Source of the DNA: Novosphingobium rosa NBRC 15208
GTDB lineage: Bacteria; Pseudomonadota; Alphaproteobacteria; Sphingomonadales; Sphingomonadaceae
Length of the DNA: 64,000 bases
Direction of reading: 5' to 3'
Assembly (NCBI RefSeq): GCF_001598555.1
Contig: NZ_BCZE01000016.1
Span: 1 to 64,000, forward strand
Shown here: positions 51,870 through 59,979 of the stretch, one piece after another
Layout: every line of letters begins with the position of its first letter
How positions within the stretch are numbered: position 1 is the stretch's first letter
Translations under genes and position numbers: made by a program
Notes under the pieces: model-generated
What the model saw: only the letters and a program-made list of their open reading frames with translations
What the model was told of the DNA's origin: nothing
Databases searched by the model: none

Positions 51870-53975
51870 ATGGGTATCAGTCTTTTCACCAGTCGCAGCC
51901 TAAGGAGGAGCCCTGTCGCCCAGCTTGGAAAAGAGGAAGCACGCGTGCGCCTATCGCGCCTGGTCCAATGGTATGCAGACATCGGCAAGGACCCCGCGCT
52001 GGCCGTTTCCCAGGCGATCAACCTCCAGCGGCAGGTGCCGTTGCTCTATGGGCTGCTGCTGATCAATTCGCTGGCCGTGGCGATCACCCACCGTCAGGAT
52101 GCTCCCCGTGCCCTGACCATCAGCGCCCCGGCGGTGCTGTTCACCATCACCGTGATCCGCATGATCCGCTGGTTGAAAGAGTCGCGCTCCGGGCCGCCCA
52201 GTCCCGAAAAGGCACAAAGCCAGCTGCGTTTGACCACCGCTCTGGCCGGGCCGATCGCCATTGCCTATATCGTCTGGTCGCTGATGCTCTCGCCCTATGG
52301 TGGGCCTTTCGAGCAGGCGCATATCGGGCTCTATATCTCGACGACGGTGATCGGCTGCATTTTCTGCCTGATGGTGTTGCCCCAGGCGGCGCTGATCGTG
52401 GCGCTGACGGTGCTGCCGACCTTTATCGTTGCCTGCCTGCTGCGCGCCGAACTGACCTTCGTGACCATCGGCATCAACGTCGCGCTGGTGCTGGGCGTGC
52501 TGCTTCGGGTGCTGTTCAACAGCTTCGAACATTTCCGCAATCAGGTGCTTTCCAAGGACCGGCTGGATGAACAGCATGAGGAATTGCAGCGCCTGAACGA
52601 GGAAAATCGCAATCTGGCCCTGACCGACAGCCTGACAGCGCTTCCCAATCGCCGCAGCTTTTACGCCGATCTCGATGAGTTGACCGAGGGCAAGGACAGC
52701 GCGCCTTTCGCCATGGGGGTGCTGGACCTCGACCGGTTCAAGCCGATCAACGACACTTATGGCCATCAGGTCGGCGACCGGCTGCTGAGCGCCATCAGCA
52801 CCCGTCTGCGCGAAACCGCCGGGCCTTTCGTGCGGGTCTATCGCCTTGGCGGCGATGAATTCGGCCTGATCGACACCAGCGGCGGCGATTTCGCCCAGAC
52901 CTGCGAACGGCTGCTGCAACAGGTGCAGGCCCCGTTGCATATCGGCGAGATCGTTCTGAGCGTGGGTGGATCCCTGGGCATCGCGCGCTATCCCGAAGCA
53001 GGCACGCAGGCCGCCGATCTGTTCGACCGGGCGGATTACGCGCTTTACCACGCCAAGCATGTCAATGGCGGGGGCATTTGCGTCTTCACCGCCTCGCTGG
53101 AAACGGCGGTGCGGGCCGATCGCGCCATCGAGGTGGCGCTTCAGGCCAGCACGCTGGAGGATGAGCTGTCCATCGTGCTGCAGCCCATCGTCGAACTGGC
53201 CAGCGCAAAGCTGGGCGCGGTGGAGGTGCTGGCGCGCTGGACCAGTCCCTTGGTGGGCGAAGTCTCCGCTGCCGATTTCATCGCCATCGCCGAAAGGTCA
53301 ACAGCGATCCACAGCATCACGCGGGCGATCTTCAAAAAAGGTCTGAAGGCTGCGCAACAACTGCCTGACGATGTTTCTGTTTCCTTCAACATCTCGGCCT
53401 GCGACCTGACCTCCGCCACCACGCTGGCTTTCGTGCGGCGCGAGATCCAGCGGGCGGGGATCGCGCCCGAACGCATCTGGATCGAGGTGACCGAAACGGC
53501 GGTGATGCGCAATGCCGAGGCCGCCGCCGAAAGCCTGCAAGCCTTCCGCGATCTGGGCGTGCGCATCGCGCTCGACGATTTCGGCACGGGCTATTCCAGC
53601 CTCGGTTATGTCCAGCGCCTGCCGCTCGACAAGGTGAAGATCGACCGCAGCTTCGTGACCGGCCTTGGCAGCGAGAAGGACGGCACGATCACGGCGGCGG
53701 TGATCACCCTGTGCCACACAATCGGCCTGTCCTGCTGCGCGGAAGGCGTGGAGACCGACGACCAGCGCCGTATCCTTCAAGCGGCGGGCTGCGAGCATGC
53801 GCAGGGCTATCTTTTCAGCAAGCCCCTTACGCTGGCCGAACTGCTTGAGCGCTGCGCCCGGCCAGAGGGCATGGTCGAATGGCTGGACAGCCGGTTTGAC
53901 GCCGGAAGCCGGTCCGGCGCTTCGGGGAATGCCGGAGGAAAGCCCGGCGGGGGCAAGGTCTCCAACGCGGCCTGA
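51870..53975 (+). CDS. Membrane-bound GGDEF-EAL protein (cyclic di-GMP turnover)
   Basis: A 701-residue inner-membrane protein. Residues about 55-220 contain six hydrophobic helices forming an uncharacterised sensor, then a short coiled coil (DEQHEELQRLNEENRNLAL). The GGDEF domain (about 250-410) has an intact RLGGDEFGLI active site; the product-inhibition RxxD motif is missing, since the -6 position is valine. The EAL domain (about 430-680) reads EVLARW at the signature, with intact DDFGTGYSSL, KIDRSFV and AEGVET, so both synthesis and hydrolysis of cyclic di-GMP are possible. The tail (about 675-701) is low-complexity, rich in glycine and serine. Confidence 0.9.
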   Translation: MGISLFTSRSLRRSPVAQLGKEEARVRLSRLVQWYADIGKDPALAVSQAINLQRQVPLLYGLLLINSLAVAITHRQDAPRALTISAPAVLFTITVIRMIRWLKESRSGPPSPEKAQSQLRLTTALAGPIAIAYIVWSLMLSPYGGPFEQAHIGLYISTTVIGCIFCLMVLPQAALIVALTVLPTFIVACLLRAELTFVTIGINVALVLGVLLRVLFNSFEHFRNQVLSKDRLDEQHEELQRLNEENRNLALTDSLTALPNRRSFYADLDELTEGKDSAPFAMGVLDLDRFKPINDTYGHQVGDRLLSAISTRLRETAGPFVRVYRLGGDEFGLIDTSGGDFAQTCERLLQQVQAPLHIGEIVLSVGGSLGIARYPEAGTQAADLFDRADYALYHAKHVNGGGICVFTASLETAVRADRAIEVALQASTLEDELSIVLQPIVELASAKLGAVEVLARWTSPLVGEVSAADFIAIAERSTAIHSITRAIFKKGLKAAQQLPDDVSVSFNISACDLTSATTLAFVRREIQRAGIAPERIWIEVTETAVMRNAEAAAESLQAFRDLGVRIALDDFGTGYSSLGYVQRLPLDKVKIDRSFVTGLGSEKDGTITAAVITLCHTIGLSCCAEGVETDDQRRILQAAGCEHAQGYLFSKPLTLAELLERCARPEGMVEWLDSRFDAGSRSGASGNAGGKPGGGKVSNAA

Positions 53976-54080
53976 AGCTTCATGCCACGCTTTCTCCCGC
54001 CACCAGCGGGCAACGCATTTTCAACTTGCGCCTCCCCTCCACTTCTGTTCATAGACGCGCCGAAGGCATCTGCCTTCCAC

Positions 54081-54290
54081 TCGTAACGGTGCCCGCAAGG
54101 GCTTAATAGGGAACATGGTGAGGATCATCTGATCCGAAACCGGGCTGTCCCTGCAACTGTGAGCGGCGAGTGCGATACAAGGGCATCCTGCCAAAGCGCC
54201 GGGATGCAGCCACTGGGCCGGACGCAAAATCATGCGAGGCCCGGGAAGGTTTGTACCGCATGACGACCCGCGAGCCAGGAGACCTGCCGA
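54081..54290 (+). promoter_or_regulatory. Cobalamin (B12) riboswitch
   Basis: The leader carries the conserved elements in order: GGTGCCCGCAAGGGC and AATAGGGAA (54088-54113), GGTG, GCTGTCCCTGCAACTGTGAGCGG (about 54147-54169, read in two parts), GCCACTG, CCGGGAAGG (54241-54249) and the B12 box GAGCCAGGAGACCTGCC (54272-54288). This is the adenosylcobalamin-family aptamer that shuts down expression when B12 is abundant. The next plus-strand genes are a TonB receptor at 54668 and a PepSY protein at 56860, which should therefore be controlled by B12. Confidence 0.93.
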
Positions 54291-54667
54291 TGCGTGTCGC
54301 TCTTGCCCGGCCCAGGGGATGGCCAAGGCACGGTTGCACTTCCGTCTGAGCGACGAACAGCATGGCCGGGGGCCATGGACGCCGCAGCGTGCGGGGGACA
54401 GCGCCTGCCCGCCCGCTGCAGCGCGTGACCGACGTGCGCCTGACAGGCGCGCGCCGGATACAGGCCCCCTGCCCGTCATCCGGCGCGGGAGGGATTATGA
54501 TGAGCAAACAGACAGATCGGCCAAGGCGGGCGAGCCCAGGTAACGCCGCCTGCAACGGGCTGTAACGGTTCGCCAACCGTAAAGAACTGGCCTGCGGCGG
54601 CGGCATCTCGCAACCCCGCGCGCCACGACCAGGACGACATTCAAAAACCATCAGGGGGACCATTTCT
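54291..54667 (+). other. Long leader between riboswitch and receptor
   Basis: 377 bp with no supported large gene. It must contain the expression platform of the riboswitch. It is GC-rich, has many short stem-forming segments, and contains a 22-codon frame at 54497 with a good ribosome-binding site. A longer frame at 54232 overlaps the riboswitch, has no ribosome-binding site and low-complexity translation, and is not accepted. The stretch may be a decayed gene. Confidence 0.55.
54497..54565 (+). CDS. Possible 22-residue leader peptide
   Basis: ATG-ATG start preceded at once by GGGAGGGATT, encoding MMSKQTDRPRRASPGNAACN plus two residues and stop TAA at 54563. It lies between the B12 riboswitch and the TonB receptor. 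The strong ribosome-binding site is the only evidence; it may be a translated leader or the remains of a deleted gene. Confidence 0.3.
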   Translation: MMSKQTDRPRRASPGNAACNGL

Positions 54668-56848
54668 GTGATCCACACGCTTCACCCGGCCATCCGTTTC
54701 GGCCTTGGCGCAACCTGCCTGACGCCGCTGGCCATCGCCGCGGCCGCTCATGCCCAGACCGTTCACGACGCCGATAACATTCTGGTGATCGGCCAGCAGA
54801 CGCAGGTGCTGACCCGGCCTGACGCCACCGGCAGCCGTCTGAACCTCACACCGCTGCAGACCCCGGCCTCGATCGCCAGCATCGATGGCGAGGCGATCCG
54901 CGCGCGCGGCGACATGTCCATCGCCGAGGCCGAAGCCCGCGCGCCCGGCTTCTTCAACATCGGCAACCCCGGCAATGGCGGCACCGCTCTGGCGGCGCGT
55001 GGGTTCAGCGGGCAAGGCTCGATCCTGCAGCTGATCGACGGCGTGCGCCTCTTCCCGGCAGCAGGCACCATCACCTTCCCCACCGACCCATGGATGGCCG
55101 AGCGGATCGATATCCTCAGCGGCCCGGCCTCGGTGCTCTATGGGCAGGGTTCGCTGGGCGGTGCGGTCAATGTGATCATGCGCAAGCCCAACACCGGGCG
55201 GACCGAGTTTGAGAGCGAGATCGGTTATGGTTCGCAGAACACCTTCCATGCGGCGGCGGGGCTTGGCGGGCCGATCGGGGATCGCCTGTCCTACCGGGTG
55301 GATGCCAGCTATCGCCGCTCGGACGGCTATGTCGATCGCGGCCATTCGGACAGTCTGGCTTTGTCCGGCACGCTGCGCTGGGCCACCACCGACACGCTGA
55401 CCTTCACCCTCCGCGAGGATTACGGCGACCAGCACCCCATGAAATACACCGGTACGCCGCTGGTGAACGGCAGGCTGGATCTGGGCCTGCGCCATCAGAA
55501 CTACAATGTGGGCGACGCGCATATCCGCTACCGCGACAACCGCACCACGCTGCAAACCGACTGGACGCCGTCCGACAGCATCAGCCTCACCAATCTGGGC
55601 TATGTGCTGACCAGCAAACGCCAGTGGCGCGATCTGGAAAGCTACTGCTGGGTGGGAGCCAGCGGCAATTGCCACAATGGCTACAACTACAGCCCCGCCA
55701 CGCCCGGCAACATCTATCGCACAGACAATTACGGCATCGGCCATGATCAGACCCAGTGGGGCGATCAGGGCAGCGTGACGTTCAAGATTCCACTGTCGGG
55801 CAACATCAGCACCGATCTGGTGGCGGGCTTCGATGTCAACTCCATCCAGCTGACCTATTCCAACGATTTCGGATCGGACACGCAGGAAGACAGCGTCACC
55901 CCCACCGGCTTCAACCCCGGCCTGTTCTATGACACGCAGGGCATCGCTCCGCGCTATCGCACCCAGACCACCGAATATGCCTTTTTCGCGGAAGATCGCC
56001 TGAAGTTCGGGGACAAGCTCTCACTGATCACCGGCATCCGCCATGAAAATGACGAGATCAAGCGCTGGACCCGCACCTACCCCACCGGCAATGGCGGCGT
56101 CGATGCCTTCGTCTTCGATAAAAGGCTGAACAACACCACCTGGCGCGTGGGCGGCGTCTATCAGCCGATCCCCACCGTGTCGCTCTATGCGCAATACAGC
56201 ACGGGCACCGATCCGCTGGGCACGCTGACGACCTATTCCACCGCCCAGACCCAGTTCAGCAATGCTACCGGCAATCAGGTGGAAGTGGGCGCCAAGGGCG
56301 GCTTCTGGGGCGGGCGCGGCACCGCCACGCTGGCGGCCTATCGGATCGTCAAGAAGGGGCTGCTCTATCAGCAGACGCTCAGCAGCCCGATCCAGCAGGT
56401 GGGGCAGCAATCGTCGAAGGGGATCGAGGCTTCGCTCTCGTTCAACCTGCCCGCAGGCTTCGGGATCGACGCCAATGGCACGGTGCTGAAGGCGCGTTAC
56501 GACGATTTCTTCTCCAGCGGGGTCAGCTTCAACGGCAAGGCGCCGCCCAATGTGCCGCAGCAGGCCGCCAATCTTTGGCTGCGCTGGGATGCCACGAAGC
56601 AGATCCGCGCTCAGGCCGGGCTGCGTTATGTCGGGCACACTTACTCGGATACGGCCAACACGTTCCGCGTGCCAGCTTACGCCGTGGTGGATGCAGGGCT
56701 GTCCTATGCGGTGAACAGGCATGCGGCGGTGGATGTCCACATCTACAACCTGCTGGACAAGGCCTACGCCCAGACCACCTACAATGATGAGCAGTGGATT
56801 TTGGGCCGCCCGCGCTCGGTGGACGTCTCGCTGCGCACCAGGTTCTGA
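54668..56848 (+). CDS. TonB-dependent receptor under B12 riboswitch
   Basis: A 726-residue receptor. GTG 54668 follows AGGGGGA. The signal peptide ends near residue 30 (AAAHAQT), then a TonB-box region (NILVIGQQT), plug (TPASIASIDGEAIRARGD; ALAARGFSGQGSILQLIDGVRL; ERIDILSGPASVLYGQGSLGGAVNVIMRKP) and barrel ending SVDVSLRTRF with terminal phenylalanine. Plug motifs resemble siderophore receptors (GPASVLYGQG), but the riboswitch upstream predicts cobalamin, a cobalt chelate or another corrinoid. It is followed at 11 bp by a PepSY protein, usually a partner of siderophore receptors. I leave the symbol empty because similarity to BtuB is not evident. Confidence 0.9.
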   Translation: MIHTLHPAIRFGLGATCLTPLAIAAAAHAQTVHDADNILVIGQQTQVLTRPDATGSRLNLTPLQTPASIASIDGEAIRARGDMSIAEAEARAPGFFNIGNPGNGGTALAARGFSGQGSILQLIDGVRLFPAAGTITFPTDPWMAERIDILSGPASVLYGQGSLGGAVNVIMRKPNTGRTEFESEIGYGSQNTFHAAAGLGGPIGDRLSYRVDASYRRSDGYVDRGHSDSLALSGTLRWATTDTLTFTLREDYGDQHPMKYTGTPLVNGRLDLGLRHQNYNVGDAHIRYRDNRTTLQTDWTPSDSISLTNLGYVLTSKRQWRDLESYCWVGASGNCHNGYNYSPATPGNIYRTDNYGIGHDQTQWGDQGSVTFKIPLSGNISTDLVAGFDVNSIQLTYSNDFGSDTQEDSVTPTGFNPGLFYDTQGIAPRYRTQTTEYAFFAEDRLKFGDKLSLITGIRHENDEIKRWTRTYPTGNGGVDAFVFDKRLNNTTWRVGGVYQPIPTVSLYAQYSTGTDPLGTLTTYSTAQTQFSNATGNQVEVGAKGGFWGGRGTATLAAYRIVKKGLLYQQTLSSPIQQVGQQSSKGIEASLSFNLPAGFGIDANGTVLKARYDDFFSSGVSFNGKAPPNVPQQAANLWLRWDATKQIRAQAGLRYVGHTYSDTANTFRVPAYAVVDAGLSYAVNRHAAVDVHIYNLLDKAYAQTTYNDEQWILGRPRSVDVSLRTRF

Positions 56849-56859
56849 GGGCCCGAACC

Positions 56860-58296
56860 ATGGCACGCAAAGCAACCGGGCAGCATCAGGCCAAACGCTG
56901 GCTTTACCTGACCCATCGCTGGGTGGGGATCGTCACCTGCCTGCTGTTTGCCATGTGGTTCGCCTCGGGGCTGGTGATGATCTATGTGCCCTATCCCTCG
57001 CTCTCGCCGGCTCAAAAGCTGGCGGGAGCGCAGGCCATCGACTGGCGTGCGGTGGACGTGCCGCCGCCCGTTTCCGCCGACACGCGAGGCCTGACGCTGG
57101 AGATGCGCGACGGCGCTCCGGTGTGGCGGGTCGAGCCATGGGACGCGCCCGCCATCACTCTGTCCGCCCATCGTGGAGCCGTTTTGCGCCCGGTGGATGC
57201 GGCTTTCGCGGCGCGGGCCGCGCAGGGTTTCGGCCATGCGCCGGTGAGCGATGTGGAGCACATGACCCGCGATCAGTGGACAGTGGCGGGAGGCTTCGAT
57301 TGCCATCGGCCTTTGTGGAAGGTCAGTCTGGCCGATGCTCCGGGCACGCAGCTTTATGTGTCCTCCAGCACCGGCGGGGTGGTGCAGGCCACCACGCAGC
57401 GGATCCGTTTCTGGAACTGGCTGGGATCGGTGCCGCACTGGCTCTATCCCACCGTGCTGAGGCAGGACAATGCGGCCTGGCGACAGGTGGTGCTGTGGGT
57501 TTCCGGCCCCTGTATCGCCGGAGCGCTGGCGGGCATCTGGGTCGGCCTGTTGCGCACCCGCATGGGCAAGCGACGCTTCAAGGGCGGGCGCATGACGCCC
57601 TATCACGGCTGGATGCTGTGGCATCATGTCGCAGGCCTTGGTGGCGGTCTGTTCCTGCTGGCGTGGATTTTCAGCGGCTGGCTCTCGGTTGACCCCGGGC
57701 GGGTGTTTCAGACAGCCGCTTTGCCGGAACAGGCCGAGCGGGCCTATGCTCTGGGCACGCCGATGCCGCCGGTCGCGCTGGACCGGCTGCGAGACCTGGG
57801 GCGCGATGCAAGGCAAATCCGTCTGTCCCGCGATGGCGGGCTGGCGCGGATCGCCGTCTTCGGCGGCGATGGCGAACGCAAGGTTTTTGACGCTGCAGGA
57901 CAAACGGTGCGGCCTGACGATCTCACCATCGCCAAAGCCGCCCAAGCCCTGATCCCGGCAGGCCATCTGCTCGCTGTCGAGCGGCTGACCGCCCCCGATG
58001 CCTATTGGTATAAGGCAGGCGCTCTGCCTCGGCTGCCGGTGTTACGCCTGCGTTTCGACGATCCGGCCCAAAGCTGGCTGCATATCGATCCCGAAACCGG
58101 CGCGGTCCTTGACCATCTCGATGCCCGCCGCCGAACCTATCGCTGGCTCTTCGATCTGCTTCACACATGGGACTTGAACAGCTTCACCCTCCATCGGCCC
58201 CTGTGGGATCTGTGGCTGTGGGTCTGGTCGCTGCTGGGGCTGGTCACCTCGATCAGCGGGGTGTGGATCGGCTGGAAAAGATTGCGCCGCGCCTGA
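56860..58296 (+). CDS. PepSY-domain membrane protein (PiuB/FoxB-like)
   Basis: A 478-residue inner-membrane protein with four helices: YLTHRWVGIVTCLLFAMWF near the start, VVLWVSGPCIAGALAGIWVGLL, WHHVAGLGGGLFLLAWIFSGW and LWLWVWSLLGLVTSISGVWIGW at the end. Between them are periplasmic PepSY-like domains. Histidines in LTHRW, YHGWMLWHH and LLHTWD could bind haem, as in FoxB/PiuB-type ferric-siderophore reductases. It follows the receptor by 11 bp and shares its riboswitch. It may reduce the metal of the imported corrinoid or chelate on the periplasmic side; this is inference. Confidence 0.85.
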   Translation: MARKATGQHQAKRWLYLTHRWVGIVTCLLFAMWFASGLVMIYVPYPSLSPAQKLAGAQAIDWRAVDVPPPVSADTRGLTLEMRDGAPVWRVEPWDAPAITLSAHRGAVLRPVDAAFAARAAQGFGHAPVSDVEHMTRDQWTVAGGFDCHRPLWKVSLADAPGTQLYVSSSTGGVVQATTQRIRFWNWLGSVPHWLYPTVLRQDNAAWRQVVLWVSGPCIAGALAGIWVGLLRTRMGKRRFKGGRMTPYHGWMLWHHVAGLGGGLFLLAWIFSGWLSVDPGRVFQTAALPEQAERAYALGTPMPPVALDRLRDLGRDARQIRLSRDGGLARIAVFGGDGERKVFDAAGQTVRPDDLTIAKAAQALIPAGHLLAVERLTAPDAYWYKAGALPRLPVLRLRFDDPAQSWLHIDPETGAVLDHLDARRRTYRWLFDLLHTWDLNSFTLHRPLWDLWLWVWSLLGLVTSISGVWIGWKRLRRA

Positions 58297-58298
58297 TC

Positions 58299-58850
58299 CT
58301 ATTGGCCCGAAGAGTATTTCTCCAAAGCCTTCATCGCTGCGATATCTTCATGGGAATCGAATTCGCAGACCAGCATTGTCCTACCCTTCATCGCCGGTCC
58401 TTCGCGCGCCACGAGTGAGATCAGCCCCAGATCCTTCATCCTCTGATCCGCATCGGGCAGACGTCGCGAGAAACCCAGCGTGGAGGCGCCCAGCATAGGG
58501 TTGGTCTCACGCTCCAGCTGGTATTTTTGGGCCAGTTGCTCCGCGACATGGCCCTCGATCAGCACGCCGACGGCGGAACCGGCGAAGATCACCTCCTGCG
58601 TGGTGAAGCCATCCCGGGTGATCGGAGCGGGCAGATGATAGATCCCCGCGCCCATGATCGACATATCGGCTTTGCCCAGCTTTTCAGCCGCATTGTAAAG
58701 CGCTGTCGCATGCTCGAAGGAATAGGGGGGCTGGCACAGCGCCGCCGCGAAGAAATCAGGCGTGGTCTCGGCCTCGACCGGCGCCGGGGCGCAACACCAG
58801 AGCAAAGGCAGGGCGGCGAAGCGGCGCAAGGCCGAAGAACGGATCGACAT
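58299..58850 (-). CDS. Hypothetical secreted protein
   Basis: A 183-residue protein with a signal peptide (RFAALPLLWCCAPAPVEAE). The body (FFAAALCQPPYSFEHATALYNAAEKLGKADMSIMGAGIYHLPAPITRDGFTTQEVIFAGSAVGVLIEG) has two cysteines after cleavage that could form a disulfide. No family is recognised. It ends 2 bp from the convergent PepSY gene and precedes the DUF481 gene on the same strand in reading order after it, with 53 bp between them. Confidence 0.6.
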   Translation of the reverse strand: MSIRSSALRRFAALPLLWCCAPAPVEAETTPDFFAAALCQPPYSFEHATALYNAAEKLGKADMSIMGAGIYHLPAPITRDGFTTQEVIFAGSAVGVLIEGHVAEQLAQKYQLERETNPMLGASTLGFSRRLPDADQRMKDLGLISLVAREGPAMKGRTMLVCEFDSHEDIAAMKALEKYSSGQ

Positions 58851-58903
58851 AAAAGTAATCTAATGAATTGGTTGCTGGCAAGCAACCCGCCTGAGCAGCC
58901 CTA

Positions 58904-59827
58904 TCAGAAACCATAGACAAAGGTCAGGCGCGATGTGGTGTTGGTCTTGGCCAGCCCCACCGGCGGCTGGGTTTCATGGTCGACCATGAAGCCCGCCTGC
59001 ACCGAAAGCCGGCCGAACACCTTCATCGTCAGCGCGGTGTTGGCGGTTAGCGTGCTGTCGCCACTCTGGCCATAATAGGTGGCGTTTTCGGTGAAGACCA
59101 CGCCGGGGCGGATGGTCCAGCTGTAATCGAGCCCCGCGCGCCCGGCCAGCTTGCCGTCATCATAACCAGTGCCGGCGATCAGATAGCCCGGCACATAGCG
59201 CGTCTGGCGCAAGGCGGGGCCGGCGGTGAGGTCCAGCTTCATGGTCGGCGTCTTCACGACCGTATAGCCCGCGCCCAAAGTCTCGCTGAAGCGCCGCTCG
59301 AAGCCGGAGAAGCGGTCGCCCTCCCAGCTGACGAGCCCCATCGCGAAGAAACGGTCGTTCAGCTTGTAATCCATCTGATAGCTGACAGCATGCTGATTGG
59401 CGGTGGTAACGCCGTTCTGCCGCGCATAATTGGCCGAGGCGATCACCGTATGGCGCCATTTGATGCCATTGCGCACCAGATTGAGGCCCAGCGAAATGCC
59501 GGTCGTCTCGGTGGTGCCGGTGGTGTTGGTCAGGCCCGCCTGCCCCTGCCCTTTCCAGCCCTGCCACGGCTTTTGGGTGCGGACCTTGGCGATCTGCTTG
59601 TCATCGGCCGCTTTCTGAAGGCCATTGGCCAGATCGTCGATCTCCTTGGCGGAATCCGGATTGGTCTTCTTGGCCAGATCGGCCACGGTCTTGAGCGTCA
59701 CCGCATTGCCGGTGTCGGCGGCGGCGTGGATCATGGCGGCGATGCTGTCGGGAATGGGTTCGGCCTGAGCGGGAACCGCCACCAGCATGCCCGCTGCCCC
59801 GAAACCGAGCATGATTGTTGTGCGCAT
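58904..59827 (-). CDS. DUF481 outer-membrane beta-barrel protein (YdiY-like)
   Basis: A 307-residue exported protein with signal peptide (MLGFGAAGMLVAVPAQA), a helical linker (about residues 25-85), then a DUF481 barrel: GWKGQGQAGLTNTTGTTETTGISLGLNLVRNG, WRHTVIASANYARQNG, RFSGFERRFSETLGAGYTVV and the ending TTSRLTFVYGF with terminal phenylalanine. The alternating beta pattern and the F at the C-terminus indicate insertion in the outer membrane. DUF481 proteins respond to salt or acid in other bacteria, but their function is unknown. Confidence 0.85.
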   Translation of the reverse strand: MRTTIMLGFGAAGMLVAVPAQAEPIPDSIAAMIHAAADTGNAVTLKTVADLAKKTNPDSAKEIDDLANGLQKAADDKQIAKVRTQKPWQGWKGQGQAGLTNTTGTTETTGISLGLNLVRNGIKWRHTVIASANYARQNGVTTANQHAVSYQMDYKLNDRFFAMGLVSWEGDRFSGFERRFSETLGAGYTVVKTPTMKLDLTAGPALRQTRYVPGYLIAGTGYDDGKLAGRAGLDYSWTIRPGVVFTENATYYGQSGDSTLTANTALTMKVFGRLSVQAGFMVDHETQPPVGLAKTNTTSRLTFVYGF

Positions 59828-59979
59828 CGAAGTCTCCGCTGAAATGTTGCTGAACGGTAGCAGCCACGGCGCGCGCCGCGCGACCGCCTCAACCCTGCTG
59901 ATCGTCAGAAAAGCGACCGTTCCGGCATCATGTGCGATAAAGAGGCGTGCCGCGCTGATCTTCCAGCATAATTTGGCCC

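Noticed and set aside
54232-54543. 103-codon frame after the cobalamin riboswitch
   Set aside because: Begins inside the aptamer, no ribosome-binding site, arginine-rich translation without motif.
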